From assembly GCF_003352045.1 (NCBI RefSeq), contig NZ_CP025815.1, positions 3,100,001 through 3,164,000 of the forward strand: a DNA stretch of 64,000 nucleotides, read 5' to 3'. The notes under the pieces were generated by a model, which did not search any database, was not told the origin of the DNA, and saw nothing but the letters and a program-made list of their open reading frames with translations. The position numbers were made by a program, and so were the translations under genes. This DNA comes from Sulfitobacter sp. JL08. Lineage in GTDB: Bacteria > Pseudomonadota > Alphaproteobacteria > Rhodobacterales > Rhodobacteraceae. Of the stretch, positions 1 through 9,293 are shown piece by piece; position 1 is the stretch's first letter; each line of letters opens with the position of its first letter.

Positions 1-629
1 TTTGGAATAAGACTGTTTCTGGGCAATTTGGATAAGGTGGTTTCAAGCTGAGAAGTGAAGCTTTATCTATTTAAAACAATTTCTTAAGGTAAACTCAGCT
101 GCATATAGTGTACAAATTTACACTTTTGATTCTACTAATTGACACTTTTCGCCAATCCCTTACAACTAAGCCATGCTATATGGGTTTTTTGTTCGCCAAA
201 CCCTCCAGCGTTGTTTGTGTTTGTAACCAGTATCCTTGTTTGAAGGGCTTTTAGTATGACTATCATTGCCACGCGTGTCGCCATTTTCCGCATGTCACTG
301 CCCGAGACGGCAGCAAACGTGACACATGAGGCAATTGATTTATCCATACCAATCCGGCCAAAGCCGCTTCTAGATTTTCCGTTCATACTGACGTATATCG
401 CCGTCGTTTCGACCGCGATAATTCTCATCGCCAAGCTTCTGGAAATCTTGTTGTAGAAGCTGTTGTAAGCAGAAAAATCGTCGAAGCGTGCGCATTAGCG
501 ATGCAACTCACTCCTGGACTTTTACATGGCAACCGAAAATACGATCCTGTTTAGCCCCATCGCCTCCACCATGACGGCTTGCGTTTCTGAAAGGGAGGCG
601 AAATTTGGAATCAGTTTTTCTCGCGTCCC
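1..629. other. AT-rich accessory flank without a confident gene
   Basis: No recognisable protein is encoded here. A 66-codon plus-strand ORF (256-456) ends in a hydrophobic stretch (ILTYIAVVSTAIILIAKL) and has a GAAGGG about 11 nt upstream, so a small membrane protein is possible; a 99-codon ORF overlaps it on the other strand and neither is convincing. At 107-124 there is an inverted repeat AGTGTA-N6-TACACT, the shape of a dimeric regulator operator. Base composition is visibly more AT-rich than the core genes further right, in keeping with an acquired segment. Confidence 0.4.
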
Positions 630-631
630 TA

Positions 632-1469
632 GGGGCTTTTGACGTTCGGGATTCCCAAATCACTTAACTTCTGATTCAAGGTTGCAAACAGAGGAGAGCA
701 GCCTTGACCCGAAGAGTCCTGACCGATGCGCATTGGACAATCATCGACCCGTATTGTCTTGGAAAACCCACAGACCCGGGACAAACTGGGCGCGATCCTC
801 GCCTGTTTGTGGAAGCCGTCCTTTGGATCGTTCGCACTGGGGCACAATGGCGCGAGTTGCCGGACGAATTCGGCAAGTGGAACTCTGTGTTCAAGCGGTT
901 CCGCAGGTGGGTTAAGGCAGATATTTTCTATCATATGTTCAAAGTATTAGCCTCAGACGCCGACCTCGAATACGCCATGATCGATGGCACCATCGTCAAG
1001 GTTCACCGCTCTGGCCAAGGCGCAAAAGGGGGACTCTTTGCCAGGCCATCGGGCGCTCTCGCGGGGGGATAACCACGAAGATACTGGCGCTGACGGACGC
1101 GCTCGGCAACCTCGTCGATTTTTGCCTGATGCCCGGACAAGCCCATGATCTGCGCGAGACCGATACGCTGATCCGAAATCTGTCTGCCGGGCACCTGCTG
1201 GAGGACAGGGCCTTTGATGCGGATTGGCTGCGCAATGACCTGCTGGATCGCGTCATCACTCCGATCATCCCGCCGAAGTCCAACCGGAAGTTCCCGGCGG
1301 AGTTCGACAAAGACACCTACAAATGGCGGCACCTGATCGAAAACTACTTTGGCAAACTGAAGGAAAACAGAGGGATAGCTATGCGCTCGTGCAAAACAGA
1401 CCCCAGCTTCAAAGCATTCATCTCGATCGCCGCTACAATCATTCACATCAGGTGAACGTCAACAGCCCC
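632..1469 (+). mobile_element. IS5-family (IS427-like) insertion sequence
   Basis: An element of about 838 bp bounded by terminal inverted repeats. The left end GGGGCTTTTGACGTTC (632-647) matches the reverse complement of the right end (1454-1469) at 15 of 16 positions. TA dinucleotides at 630-631 and 1470-1471 look like the target-site duplication, which is usual for this group. It carries one transposase split over two frames. Both ends and the whole coding region are present, so it may be intact if the frame change is programmed. It lies in the AT-rich segment to the left of the detached tad minor-pilin genes. Confidence 0.85.
704..1455 (+). CDS. IS5-family transposase, read across a -1 frameshift
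   Basis: The first ORF starts at TTG 704, behind GAGGAG, and runs to 1072. It has the DUF4096-like N-terminus of IS427 transposases ([16 protein letters not shown], then WRELP) and the first catalytic Asp in [13 protein letters not shown] -1 shift near 1020-1030, in the run GCAAAAGGGGG, joins it to the second frame ([20 protein letters not shown]). That frame has the second Asp ([11 protein letters not shown]) and the catalytic Glu ([12 protein letters not shown]) and ends at 1455. The A-AAA-G stretch is a plausible programmed -1 slip site, as used by many IS elements; a chance frameshift that inactivated this copy is the alternative. It would catalyse transposition of its own element. Confidence 0.82.
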
Positions 1470-1471
1470 TA

Positions 1472-1972
1472 ATCGACCGCCCCGCCCGCCTCAAGCTGAT
1501 TTGTTCTGACAGCACCCCACCTTCGCGGCGATAGCGCGAGGTTCCGCCCTCGCCAGTGTGATGAGCAAAGCCCCCATTTTGTGCCCTTGTTAAGGGCTAA
1601 AATTGCATTGGGCGACAAGTCCCCGAAACTCATGGCGGATATGTTGTCGAAGTCGGCGCGCACCCAGCCGACAAGAAAGTTCCTGTGACACTGCCAAGGG
1701 AACAGATCAAACGAAAAACCCTCAAACGCGCCGCTTGCATCATCGCGAGCGCGCGGCATACTGCAACCAAAAAGACGAGCCAGATACTCTCCTAATTTAA
1801 GCTGCCATTAGTTCCAAAAACCCGGACGACGGACATTTCAGACCTTATCGATGGCTAGTGATTGCCGTTTGTTTTGTCTGATGGCGCCGGTAAATCGCAA
1901 ATAGAACAAGAATTTGCCTATATTTTGCCAGATTCAGGATCAAAATGGTTGTGTCAAGAAGAGGGTATCAAA
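1472..1972. other. IS right flank, no recognisable gene
   Basis: About 500 bp between the IS and the tadE-like gene. Short ORFs occur on both strands (plus 1603-1800, minus 1469-1759), but neither translation resembles a family I know and neither has a persuasive ribosome binding site. The sequence may be a remnant of a gene disrupted before or by the IS insertion. The reading frame of the following TadE-like protein is open back to 1862, so part of this stretch could be its N-terminus if an upstream TTG is used. Confidence 0.4.
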
Positions 1973-2413
1973 TTGTTCAAAACAAGTGAAATCAATTGCA
2001 CCCGCCGATCCGAAGAAAGAAGTCAATTTCTAAAGCGCTTCTGGATGTGCGAAGCTGGTAGCTTTACTGTCGAGTCCGTCATTTGGATGCCTATTTTTTT
2101 TATTCTGATTGGCTTTGCAATAAACGTGTCAATGGTATTTTTCAGTGAGGCGCAAATTTTGCGAGTGGTGCAGACTGTCTCGCGACAACATTCGCTCGGA
2201 TTGTACGATACAAACGCAGAAGCCAAAGCTGATTTAGAGAGCCGCTTGGCCTATCTTGACACGGCGATCTCTGCGAATGCGTCAAAAGCTTTCAACGTGG
2301 CTGAAGCGAGCGTACAGGTTCCAGCAGGATCCATGATGCCGTTGGGCTTTGTGCGCAAACCCTTCAACACGATCATACTGAATATCTCGAGCAGCCACCT
2401 AGTGGAGTATTAA
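1973..2413 (+). CDS. TadE-like pilus assembly protein (minor pseudopilin)
   Basis: The protein has a short basic N-terminus, then a prepilin-like motif EAGSFTVESV leading directly into one hydrophobic helix (WMPIFFILIGFAINVSMVFF). This is the TadE layout, with cleavage expected after the Gly and Glu at position +5. The rest is a short periplasmic domain. I prefer the TTG at 1973 because AAGAAGAGGG lies 7 nt upstream, giving 146 residues; the frame stays open to a TTG at 1862 (183 residues). The next gene starts 1 nt after the stop codon, so the two are probably co-transcribed. TadE proteins are minor pseudopilins cleaved by the Tad prepilin peptidase (the cpaA product at 21.3 kb is the obvious candidate). 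The gene is separated from the main Tad locus by about 8 kb. Confidence 0.72.
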   Translation: MFKTSEINCTRRSEERSQFLKRFWMCEAGSFTVESVIWMPIFFILIGFAINVSMVFFSEAQILRVVQTVSRQHSLGLYDTNAEAKADLESRLAYLDTAISANASKAFNVAEASVQVPAGSMMPLGFVRKPFNTIILNISSSHLVEY

Positions 2414-2414
2414 G

Positions 2415-3746
2415 ATGAATATCAGAATGGTTTACCCGCGCCGTTTCATTCAAGATGAGAATGGCTCTGCCACAGTTTTGGCACTGTTTTTCTGTCTTAT
2501 CATTCTTATTATTGGCGGAATGGCCGTGGACTTCCAAAAGCGCCAAGCAGATAGTCAGTATTTACAAAATGCAGCCGATTCAGCCGCGCATGCAGCTTTA
2601 TTGACGCGCCAGTCAAAATCGGAATCTGTTGCAATATCTGAAGCCTTGAAGGTCGTGCGCGGTATGCTTCCACGGAAAAACATGCAAGAGGCAATCACCT
2701 CGGCTGATTTTACGTTCGGCACATGGGATTACGACACGCGCACCTTTACGCCCGCACCAGGAGCCGTAGATGCGGTGCGCGTATATGCTGGCATGACAAA
2801 AGACCGCGGGAACTCCACCCCCAACCTTCTTCTCTACATGATTGGTTTTGACAGCTTCAATGTCGCGGAGGACTCGATTCAAGTCCTGAAGCGCAAGCCA
2901 TGCTCGTTTCAAGGTTTGCTTGCAGAAGGGGTCCTGACGATCGACTCAGGCAATTTCTTTGGCCCCAGCTTCTGCCTGCACTCGAATACTTATGTTAGCC
3001 TGAGGACCAACAATTACTTTACTGCTGATAACTACGCGGATAAAATTCTTGGTTCCAAAGTGTCGATGCCCCATATCGAAAAACTGGATATACCTGATTC
3101 AGCTTATAGCTCGAATACCAACCTTGAGGGAGCCAAGGCGGAGGGCTGGTATAATCTGTCATCTTTGGACGAGCTTCCCAACATCATCACCAACCTCGAA
3201 TTGGGAGTCGGGTTGTTCGTTCCATCGACTGTTTTACTAAAGGCACCTACCCCACTGACGCTAAGTGAGTTTCGTCCGTCCGATATCGCACCGGGACTGG
3301 CTCACAGGCACAATTGCGCGGGTGGAAAAATCATATTCAAATCTGGAACCTACGAAGACTTTACACTTGTCACAGATTGCCAGGTCGAGTTCTCATCAAA
3401 CGTCATCTTGAAGAATGTTGTGATCGCAACCCGCAATACTTCGGCACAAGCGTTCTATTCAAGCTCTGGATTGCAACTTGGTGTCAACGATGATTGCGCA
3501 ATCGGTGGAGGTGCGACGCTCCTGTCTTTGGGTGGATTTTACGCCAATGCGAACTTTTCGGCTTACGGGGGCGTCGTCTGGGCAAGAGGCGACATATACT
3601 TCCATGCTAGGGCTAAGAAAATCGAAGGCCTCTCAATGAAGACACAAGGCAGTTTAACAGCCACATCTGAAGCCGAAATGAGGGTCTGTGAGACTTCACC
3701 TATACTCGGTAAGTACGCCGAGTATGGGCCGCGCCTCATGCAATGA
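2415..3746 (+). CDS. TadG-like protein (Tad pilus minor pilin)
   Basis: A 443-residue protein. Residues 1-45 hold a basic leader, a prepilin-type junction (DENGSATVLALFF) and one membrane helix (LALFFCLIILIIGGMAVDF). The conserved TadG_N signature RQADSQYLQNAADSAAHAAL follows directly, the Tad-family pseudopilin start. The long C-terminal part has no domain I recognise; it is rich in Ser, Asn and Gly with several Cys, looks secreted, and contains beta-rich repeats such as GTYEDFTLVTDCQVEFSSNVILKNVVIAT. It starts 1 nt after the tadE-like stop and forms a two-gene unit with it. Known TadG proteins are anchored in the inner membrane and needed for pilus assembly; direct function here is inferred. 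Confidence 0.75.
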   Translation: MNIRMVYPRRFIQDENGSATVLALFFCLIILIIGGMAVDFQKRQADSQYLQNAADSAAHAALLTRQSKSESVAISEALKVVRGMLPRKNMQEAITSADFTFGTWDYDTRTFTPAPGAVDAVRVYAGMTKDRGNSTPNLLLYMIGFDSFNVAEDSIQVLKRKPCSFQGLLAEGVLTIDSGNFFGPSFCLHSNTYVSLRTNNYFTADNYADKILGSKVSMPHIEKLDIPDSAYSSNTNLEGAKAEGWYNLSSLDELPNIITNLELGVGLFVPSTVLLKAPTPLTLSEFRPSDIAPGLAHRHNCAGGKIIFKSGTYEDFTLVTDCQVEFSSNVILKNVVIATRNTSAQAFYSSSGLQLGVNDDCAIGGGATLLSLGGFYANANFSAYGGVVWARGDIYFHARAKKIEGLSMKTQGSLTATSEAEMRVCETSPILGKYAEYGPRLMQ

Positions 3747-3808
3747 AAAAGGGATATTTCATCTGAGAAGCTATTCGGCTATCTGAATGGCTCAGTTGCG
3801 ACTGGGGC

Positions 3809-4958
3809 ATTGTTCACCCAAGTTGTTTCGACCATCCTTCCACTCACCCCCCACTTCCACCCACCAAGGAAGATGATCGGTTTTCGTGGTTTCGTCTGTT
3901 GCGCTCTCGCCGGGTTGGCATTGCCACGTTTTACAGGCTGCTGGCTGAACAAGGCACCGCGCAGAACGCGCTGGCCGCGCTATCGAACGTAGCGCGCGCC
4001 GCCGGTGTAAAGGATTACCGCATTTGCCCCGAAGCCGTTGCGCAGGCCGAACTGCGAAATGGCGCGCAGGCCGGCGCAAAACTGGTGTTTCGCGGCACGC
4101 CTGACTATCCGAAATCACAGACCGACTTGCCCGATGCGCCACCGTTTTTGTGGCTGACGGGCAATCGGGCGCTGTTAAACCGGCCTATTGTGGCTCTTGT
4201 CGGGGCGCGCAACGCGTCCTCGCTTGGCACACGCACTGGCCCGCGAACTGGGTCAGGCGGGTAATGTCGTGGTATTGGGGCTGGCGCGCGGGGTTGATAC
4301 CGCCGCACATATCGCGGCGCTGGAGACTGGCACGATCGCGGTGCAGGCTGGGGGCATTGACGTTATGTATCCGGCCAAAAATACCGATCTGGCATTGCAG
4401 ATTGCGCAAACAGGCCTGCGTATCAGCGAACAATCCGTCGGGTTGACCCCGCAAGCGCGCCATTTTCCCAGCCGCAACCGCATTATCTCGGGCCTGTCCT
4501 GCGCGGTTGTGGTTGTGGAAGCTGTCGGAAAATCGGGCAACCTGATCACCGCGCGCAATGCGCTGGATCAAGGCCGTGAGGTTCTGGCCGTACCGGGCCA
4601 CCCCTTTGATGCACGCGCCGCCGGATGCAACATGCTGATCCGCAATGGCGCGGTTCTGGTCCGCTCTGGCGCGGATGTGATCGAGGCTTTGGCCCCTGCC
4701 GCCCAACCGCAGCAAAACGCACAACCGGAATTGCCGATTCCCCCCACCGTCGCCCCGCCGCCAAAGCGCTGCTTGCGCGAAACCGCCGCCCTGCATTTAC
4801 AGATTCTCGCGCGGCTTGGCCCGTCCCCTGTCGCGGAAGATCAGTTGATCCGCGATATGGCGGCCCCGGCACGCATGATGGCCCCGGTTCTGGTTGATCT
4901 AGAACTGTCCGGCAAAATCAAACGTCAGGCCGGTGGTTTGCTGTCGTTGGCGCAGTAA
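3809..4958 (+). pseudogene. dprA: dprA (DNA processing protein A), start lost and frameshifted
   Basis: DprA loads RecA on incoming single-stranded DNA in natural transformation. Its homology begins around 3836 (STHPPLPPTKEDDRFSWFRLL) but the frame, open from 3764, has no ATG, GTG, TTG or CTG before 3896, inside conserved sequence. The Rossmann core then runs to GARNASSLGTR near 4220, where the frame changes; the rest (ALARELG, GLARGVDTAAH, HFPSRNRIISGLS, C-terminal winged helix) continues in another frame to 4958. About 8 nt seem lost between CGCA repeats, removing a few residues (typically RMAR). With two separate lesions, gene decay is more likely than a sequencing error. The upstream lesion coincides with the junction to the tadE/tadG segment. 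Confidence 0.8.
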
Positions 4959-5219
4959 ACACACTCTTATATATAGTGCATGTATATAGTGTCCTCACAT
5001 GAGACTTGCCGCCCGACACAGCGCAAACGCGGTACCGGTAAATCGTGCCGCGGGATGTACCACACCCGCCGGAACCGTGTATTTCGGTGCGTCAAATCCG
5101 GTCCCTGAGCCAAGACAACCAGACTACGTTCATTCGACCCGGTTGACGATTCCCCCTTGCACACCACATTTTGCGCGGCCATAGACGCCCAAGGTTTTAG
5201 AGAAAAGGTGCAAACATTT
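4959..5219 (+). promoter_or_regulatory. Upstream region of topA with direct repeats
   Basis: Between the dprA remnant and topA lies a 261-bp gap. It holds two direct copies of TATATAGTG (4970-4978 and 4983-4991), 13 nt apart, inside an imperfect inverted repeat starting with ACACT and ending with AGTGT. The second copy reads CATGTATATAGTGT, close to the GCATATAGTGT near position 101. It could be a regulator site or an AT-rich promoter for topA. The topA ribosome binding site AAAGGTG is at the right end. A longer in-frame start for topA at 5157 exists but is less likely. Confidence 0.35.
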
Positions 5220-7829
5220 ATGCCAGTCGTTGTCGTCGAATCCCCGGCCAAAGCTAAAACAATCAACAAATATCTGGGGTCCGATTACACCGTTCTAGCC
5301 TCGTACGGGCACGTGCGGGATCTGCCGCCCAAGGATGGATCGGTTGATCCGGATCATGAATTCGACATGAAATGGGAAATCGCCAGTGACAGCAAAAAAC
5401 ACGTCAAGGCGATCGCGGATGCACTGGCAAATGACAACGAACTGATCCTTGCAACCGACCCTGACCGCGAAGGCGAAGCGATCAGCTGGCATTTGCAAGA
5501 GGCGCTGACCAAGCGCAAATCGATCAAGAAAGATACCCCCGTCAGCCGCGTGGTGTTCAACGCAATCACCAAGGATGCCGTGACCGAAGCAATGAAAAAG
5601 CCGCGTCAGGTCGATATGCCTCTGGTCGAGGCGTATCTTGCGCGGCGCGCGCTGGATTATCTGGTGGGCTTTAACCTGTCGCCGGTGTTGTGGCGCAAAT
5701 TGCCCGGCGCGAAATCGGCGGGGCGGGTGCAATCGGTCTGTCTGCGTCTGATTGTCGAGCGCGAGATGGAGATCGAGGCGTTCTGCGCCCGCGAATACTG
5801 GAGCGTCAAGGCGGTACTGGGCACCCCGCGCGGCCAGACCTATGAGGCGCGCCTGACGGTTCTGGCAGGCAAGAAGCTGGACAAGTTCGATATTTCGAAC
5901 GCCACGCAGGCCGAATTGGCGGTGCAGGCGATCAACAGCCGCGATTTGACCGTGAAATCGGTCGAGGCGAAACCCGCCAATCGCAACCCCAGCGCGCCGT
6001 TCATGACATCGACCCTGCAACAGGAAGCCAGCCGCAAATTCGGCATGGGCGCACGCCAGACAATGAGCACGGCGCAAAGATTGTACGAAGCCGGCCACAT
6101 TACCTATATGCGGACCGACGGCATCGATATGGCCCCCGAAGCGGTCAGCGCCGCGCGCGACGAAATCAAGGCGCGCTACGGTGCGGACTATGTGCCCGCC
6201 AGCCCGCGGATGTACAAGAACAAGGCCAAGAACGCGCAGGAAGCACACGAATGTATCCGCCCGACAGAAATGTCCAAGGACGTATCTGCCCTGAAGCTGC
6301 TGGAGGCCGATCAACGCAAGCTGTATGATCTGATCTGGAAACGCACCCTGGCCTGCCAGATGGAAGCGGCGCGCATGGAGCGCACCACGGTGGACGTAGC
6401 CAGCAAAGACACACAGGTCGAATTGCGCGCGACCGGTCAGGTCGTATTGTTCGACGGTTTTCTGAAAGTCTATGAAGAAGGCCGTGATGATGCGGTGCTG
6501 GACGAAGACGATGACAACCGCCTGCCCCAGATTTCGCAGGGCGATCCGGCGGACAAGCGCAGCGTCACCCCCGACCAGCATTTCACCCAGCCCCCGCCCC
6601 GCTATACCGAGGCAACGCTTGTCAAACGCATGGAAGAACTGGGCATCGGTCGTCCATCAACCTATGCATCGGTCGTGACCACGATTCAGGACCGTGAATA
6701 TGTGCGCAAGGAAAAGAACCGCCTGATCCCCGAAGACAAGGGCCGTCTGGTCACGGCGTTTCTGGAAAACTACTTCCGCAAATATGTCGGATATGATTTT
6801 ACCGCCGATCTGGAAAACCAGTTGGATGTCGTCAGCGCCGGTGAGGCCGATTACAAGGATGTACTGGGCCGGTTCTGGCGCGATTTTTCGGCAGCGATTG
6901 CCGAAACCAGCGAACTGCGCATCACCGATGTGCTGGAAAAGATCAACGAGGTTCTGGAACCCCATCTGTTTCCGATGACGGAAGACGGTGGCGACCCGCG
7001 CCTGTGCCCCAATTGCGGGGCCGGACGGTTGAGCATGCGCACCGCACGATCCGGGGGCGCGTTTATCGGCTGTTCCAACTATCCCGAATGCCGCTATACC
7101 CGCGCCTTCGGCCCCCCCGGAGCAGAGGACAGCGGCGGCATCCCGCCCGAAGGCAAGGTGCTGGGCGAAGATGCCGGCGACAAGATTTATGCGTTCAAGG
7201 GGCGGTTCGGCCCCTATGTGCAGCGTGGCGAAGTGACAGACGATAATAAAAAGCCGCCGCGCCAGTCCATTCCCAAGGAATGGCCGCCTGCCGATGTCGA
7301 TCTGGAACAGGCGTTGCGGTTGTTATCCCTTCCGCGCGAGGTGGGTGCGCATCCCGATGACGGCGTGATGGTCTGGGCCAATATCGGGCGATATGGCCCC
7401 TATCTGAAACACGCCGCCAGCACGAGCGAGCGTGGCGGGACAAATGCCAATCTGGAAAGCATAGAAGAAGTGTTCACCGTCGGCATGAACCGCGCGGTTC
7501 AATTGCTGGCAGAAAAAGTCGCGAGCCGTGGCGGGCGCGGCGGCGTGGCGAAAACCCTGCGCGATCTGGGTGAGTACCCGCAAAGCGGCGGGGCGGTCAG
7601 CATCATGGAAGGTAAATACGGGCCTTACGTGAAGTGGGAAAAGGTGAACGCGACCCTGCCCAAAGACGTGGAGCCTGATGCGGTCACAATGGATATGGCG
7701 GTCGAGCTGATCGACGCCAAGGCTGCCAAGAAGGGCACGCGGCGCAAGGCGGCCCCGAAAAAACCGGCAAAGAAACCGGCAGCCAATAAAACCGCAGCCA
7801 AAAAGAAACCGGCGACCAAGGCAAGCTAA
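5220..7829 (+). CDS. topA: DNA topoisomerase I
   Basis: Type IA topoisomerase of 869 residues that relaxes negative supercoils by a transient 5'-phosphotyrosine. The Toprim domain opens the protein (VVVESPAKAKTINKYLG; DPDREGEAISWHL at about residue 80). The active-site Tyr lies in GHITYMRTDGIDM near residue 297. One four-Cys zinc ribbon is visible (CPNCG ... GCSNYPEC) near residue 600, followed by topoisomerase C-terminal repeats (KFGPYV-like GRFGPYV, GRYGPYL, GKYGPYV) and a Lys/Ala/Pro tail that should bind DNA. The start at ATG 5220 is chosen because AAAGGTG precedes it and homology begins immediately. It follows the dprA remnant, the usual alphaproteobacterial dprA-topA order. Confidence 0.97.
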   Translation: MPVVVVESPAKAKTINKYLGSDYTVLASYGHVRDLPPKDGSVDPDHEFDMKWEIASDSKKHVKAIADALANDNELILATDPDREGEAISWHLQEALTKRKSIKKDTPVSRVVFNAITKDAVTEAMKKPRQVDMPLVEAYLARRALDYLVGFNLSPVLWRKLPGAKSAGRVQSVCLRLIVEREMEIEAFCAREYWSVKAVLGTPRGQTYEARLTVLAGKKLDKFDISNATQAELAVQAINSRDLTVKSVEAKPANRNPSAPFMTSTLQQEASRKFGMGARQTMSTAQRLYEAGHITYMRTDGIDMAPEAVSAARDEIKARYGADYVPASPRMYKNKAKNAQEAHECIRPTEMSKDVSALKLLEADQRKLYDLIWKRTLACQMEAARMERTTVDVASKDTQVELRATGQVVLFDGFLKVYEEGRDDAVLDEDDDNRLPQISQGDPADKRSVTPDQHFTQPPPRYTEATLVKRMEELGIGRPSTYASVVTTIQDREYVRKEKNRLIPEDKGRLVTAFLENYFRKYVGYDFTADLENQLDVVSAGEADYKDVLGRFWRDFSAAIAETSELRITDVLEKINEVLEPHLFPMTEDGGDPRLCPNCGAGRLSMRTARSGGAFIGCSNYPECRYTRAFGPPGAEDSGGIPPEGKVLGEDAGDKIYAFKGRFGPYVQRGEVTDDNKKPPRQSIPKEWPPADVDLEQALRLLSLPREVGAHPDDGVMVWANIGRYGPYLKHAASTSERGGTNANLESIEEVFTVGMNRAVQLLAEKVASRGGRGGVAKTLRDLGEYPQSGGAVSIMEGKYGPYVKWEKVNATLPKDVEPDAVTMDMAVELIDAKAAKKGTRRKAAPKKPAKKPAANKTAAKKKPATKAS

Positions 7830-7958
7830 AGCCCGACCAATCCGCCGGAAGTTCGGTTTGAACCGCAGTGCTGCGCGCTGCGATGCGGCATTCCAATTGA
7901 CTCTCATTTGCCCGCGCGTCACAAGTTTGCGCAACACTGGGTTTGAGGAGCGTCTTTC

Positions 7959-8657
7959 ATGAAAAAAATCTACGCCACCCCCGCAGAAGCGCTTGAGGGG
8001 CTTTTGTTTGACGGGATGTTTATTGCCAGCGGCGGCTTTGGCCTGTGCGGCATTCCCGAATTGCTGCTGGACGCGATCAAGGACGCGGGCACCAAGGATT
8101 TGACCTTTGCGTCCAACAACGCGGGCGTGGATGATTTTGGCATCGGCATCCTGTTGCAGACCCGTCAGGTCAAGAAAATGATCAGCTCCTATGTCGGCGA
8201 AAATGCCGAATTCATGCGCCAGTATCTGAGCGGCGAACTGGAACTGGAGTTTAACCCGCAAGGTACATTGGCCGAACGGATGCGCGCCGGTGGCTGCGGT
8301 ATTCCGGGCTTCTACACGAAAACAGGTGTGGGCACCGTGATTGCCGAGGGCAAGGAGCACAAGGACTTCAACGGCGAGACATATATAATGGAAGAAGGCA
8401 TTTTCGCCGATCTGGCTATCGTCAAAGCGTGGAAGGCCGACGACACCGGCAATCTGGTATTCCGCAAGACCGCGCGCAATTTCAACCCGCCCGCCGCGAT
8501 GTGCGGCAAGGTCTGTGTGGCCGAGGTAGAGGAAATCGTACCGCGCGGATCACTGGACCCGGATGGCATCCACCTGCCCGGCATCTACGTGCACCGCATT
8601 GTGCAGGGCCAGCACGAAAAACGCATCGAACAACGCACAACGCGTCCAGCGGCATAA
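7959..8657 (+). CDS. scoA: CoA transferase subunit A (3-oxoacid CoA-transferase type)
   Basis: Alpha subunit of a family I CoA transferase, 232 residues, full length. It shows the family start KIYATPAEAL and the GGFGLCGIPELL glycine-rich motif, with conserved GGCGIPGFYT near residue 115. With subunit B it moves CoA between succinate and a 3-oxoacid such as acetoacetate, feeding ketone-body or polyhydroxybutyrate carbon into the TCA cycle. The start ATG 7959 has GAGGAG upstream. The gap to topA contains the 8-bp palindrome TTGCGCAA about 30 nt before the start. It is directly followed by its partner gene. A 3-oxoadipate CoA transferase (PcaI) is a possible alternative, but no aromatic-degradation genes are nearby. 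Confidence 0.88.
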   Translation: MKKIYATPAEALEGLLFDGMFIASGGFGLCGIPELLLDAIKDAGTKDLTFASNNAGVDDFGIGILLQTRQVKKMISSYVGENAEFMRQYLSGELELEFNPQGTLAERMRAGGCGIPGFYTKTGVGTVIAEGKEHKDFNGETYIMEEGIFADLAIVKAWKADDTGNLVFRKTARNFNPPAAMCGKVCVAEVEEIVPRGSLDPDGIHLPGIYVHRIVQGQHEKRIEQRTTRPAA

Positions 8658-8669
8658 GGAGACGGTATT

Positions 8670-9293
8670 ATGTGGGATCGCAACCAAATGGCCGCACGGG
8701 CCGCGCAGGAACTGCAGGACGGCTGGTACGTGAACCTTGGCATCGGCATTCCGACGCTGGTCAGCAACTATATCCCTGACGGGATGGATGTGACGCTGCA
8801 ATCGGAAAACGGCATGCTGGGCATGGGCCCGTTTCCGATCGAAGGTGAAGAAGACGCCGACCTGATCAATGCGGGCAAGCAGACCATCACCGAACTGGCA
8901 CGCACAGCGTATTTCGACAGCGCGCAATCCTTTGGCATGATCCGTGGGGGCAAGATTGCGATGGCGATCCTTGGCGCGATGGAAGTGGCGGAAAACGGTG
9001 ATCTGGCCAACTGGATGATCCCCGGCAAGCTGGTCAAAGGCATGGGCGGCGCGATGGATCTGGTGGCCGGTGTGGGCCGCGTGGTGGTGGTGATGGACCA
9101 CACCAACAAACACGGCGACAGCAAGGTGCTGAAAGAATGCACCCTGCCCCTGACCGGCAAAGGCGTGGTTGACCGGATCATTACCAACATGGGTGTGCTG
9201 GACGTGGTCGAGGGCGGATTGAAGATCGTGGAATGTGCCGACGGCGTCAGCGAGAACGAATTGCGCGCTGCCACGCAGGCCACGATTGTCTGA
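8670..9293 (+). CDS. scoB: CoA transferase subunit B
   Basis: Beta subunit of the same CoA transferase, 207 residues. The catalytic Glu that forms the glutamyl-CoA thioester is in the motif [11 protein letters not shown] near residue 48, and GIGIPTLV and [18 protein letters not shown] are conserved. It starts 12 nt after subunit A behind AAGGAG and so is translated from the same mRNA. Its stop codon overlaps the TTG start of a small acetyltransferase gene, suggesting a three-gene unit. The substrate (acetoacetate versus another 3-oxoacid) cannot be read from the sequence. Confidence 0.88.
   Translation: MWDRNQMAARAAQELQDGWYVNLGIGIPTLVSNYIPDGMDVTLQSENGMLGMGPFPIEGEEDADLINAGKQTITELARTAYFDSAQSFGMIRGGKIAMAILGAMEVAENGDLANWMIPGKLVKGMGGAMDLVAGVGRVVVVMDHTNKHGDSKVLKECTLPLTGKGVVDRIITNMGVLDVVEGGLKIVECADGVSENELRAATQATIV

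Noticed and set aside
1469-1800. Two overlapping small ORFs after the IS
   Set aside because: No family resemblance and no clear ribosome binding site on either strand.
5295-6581. 428-codon minus-strand ORF
   Set aside because: Shadow of topA; no recognisable protein and no ribosome binding site.
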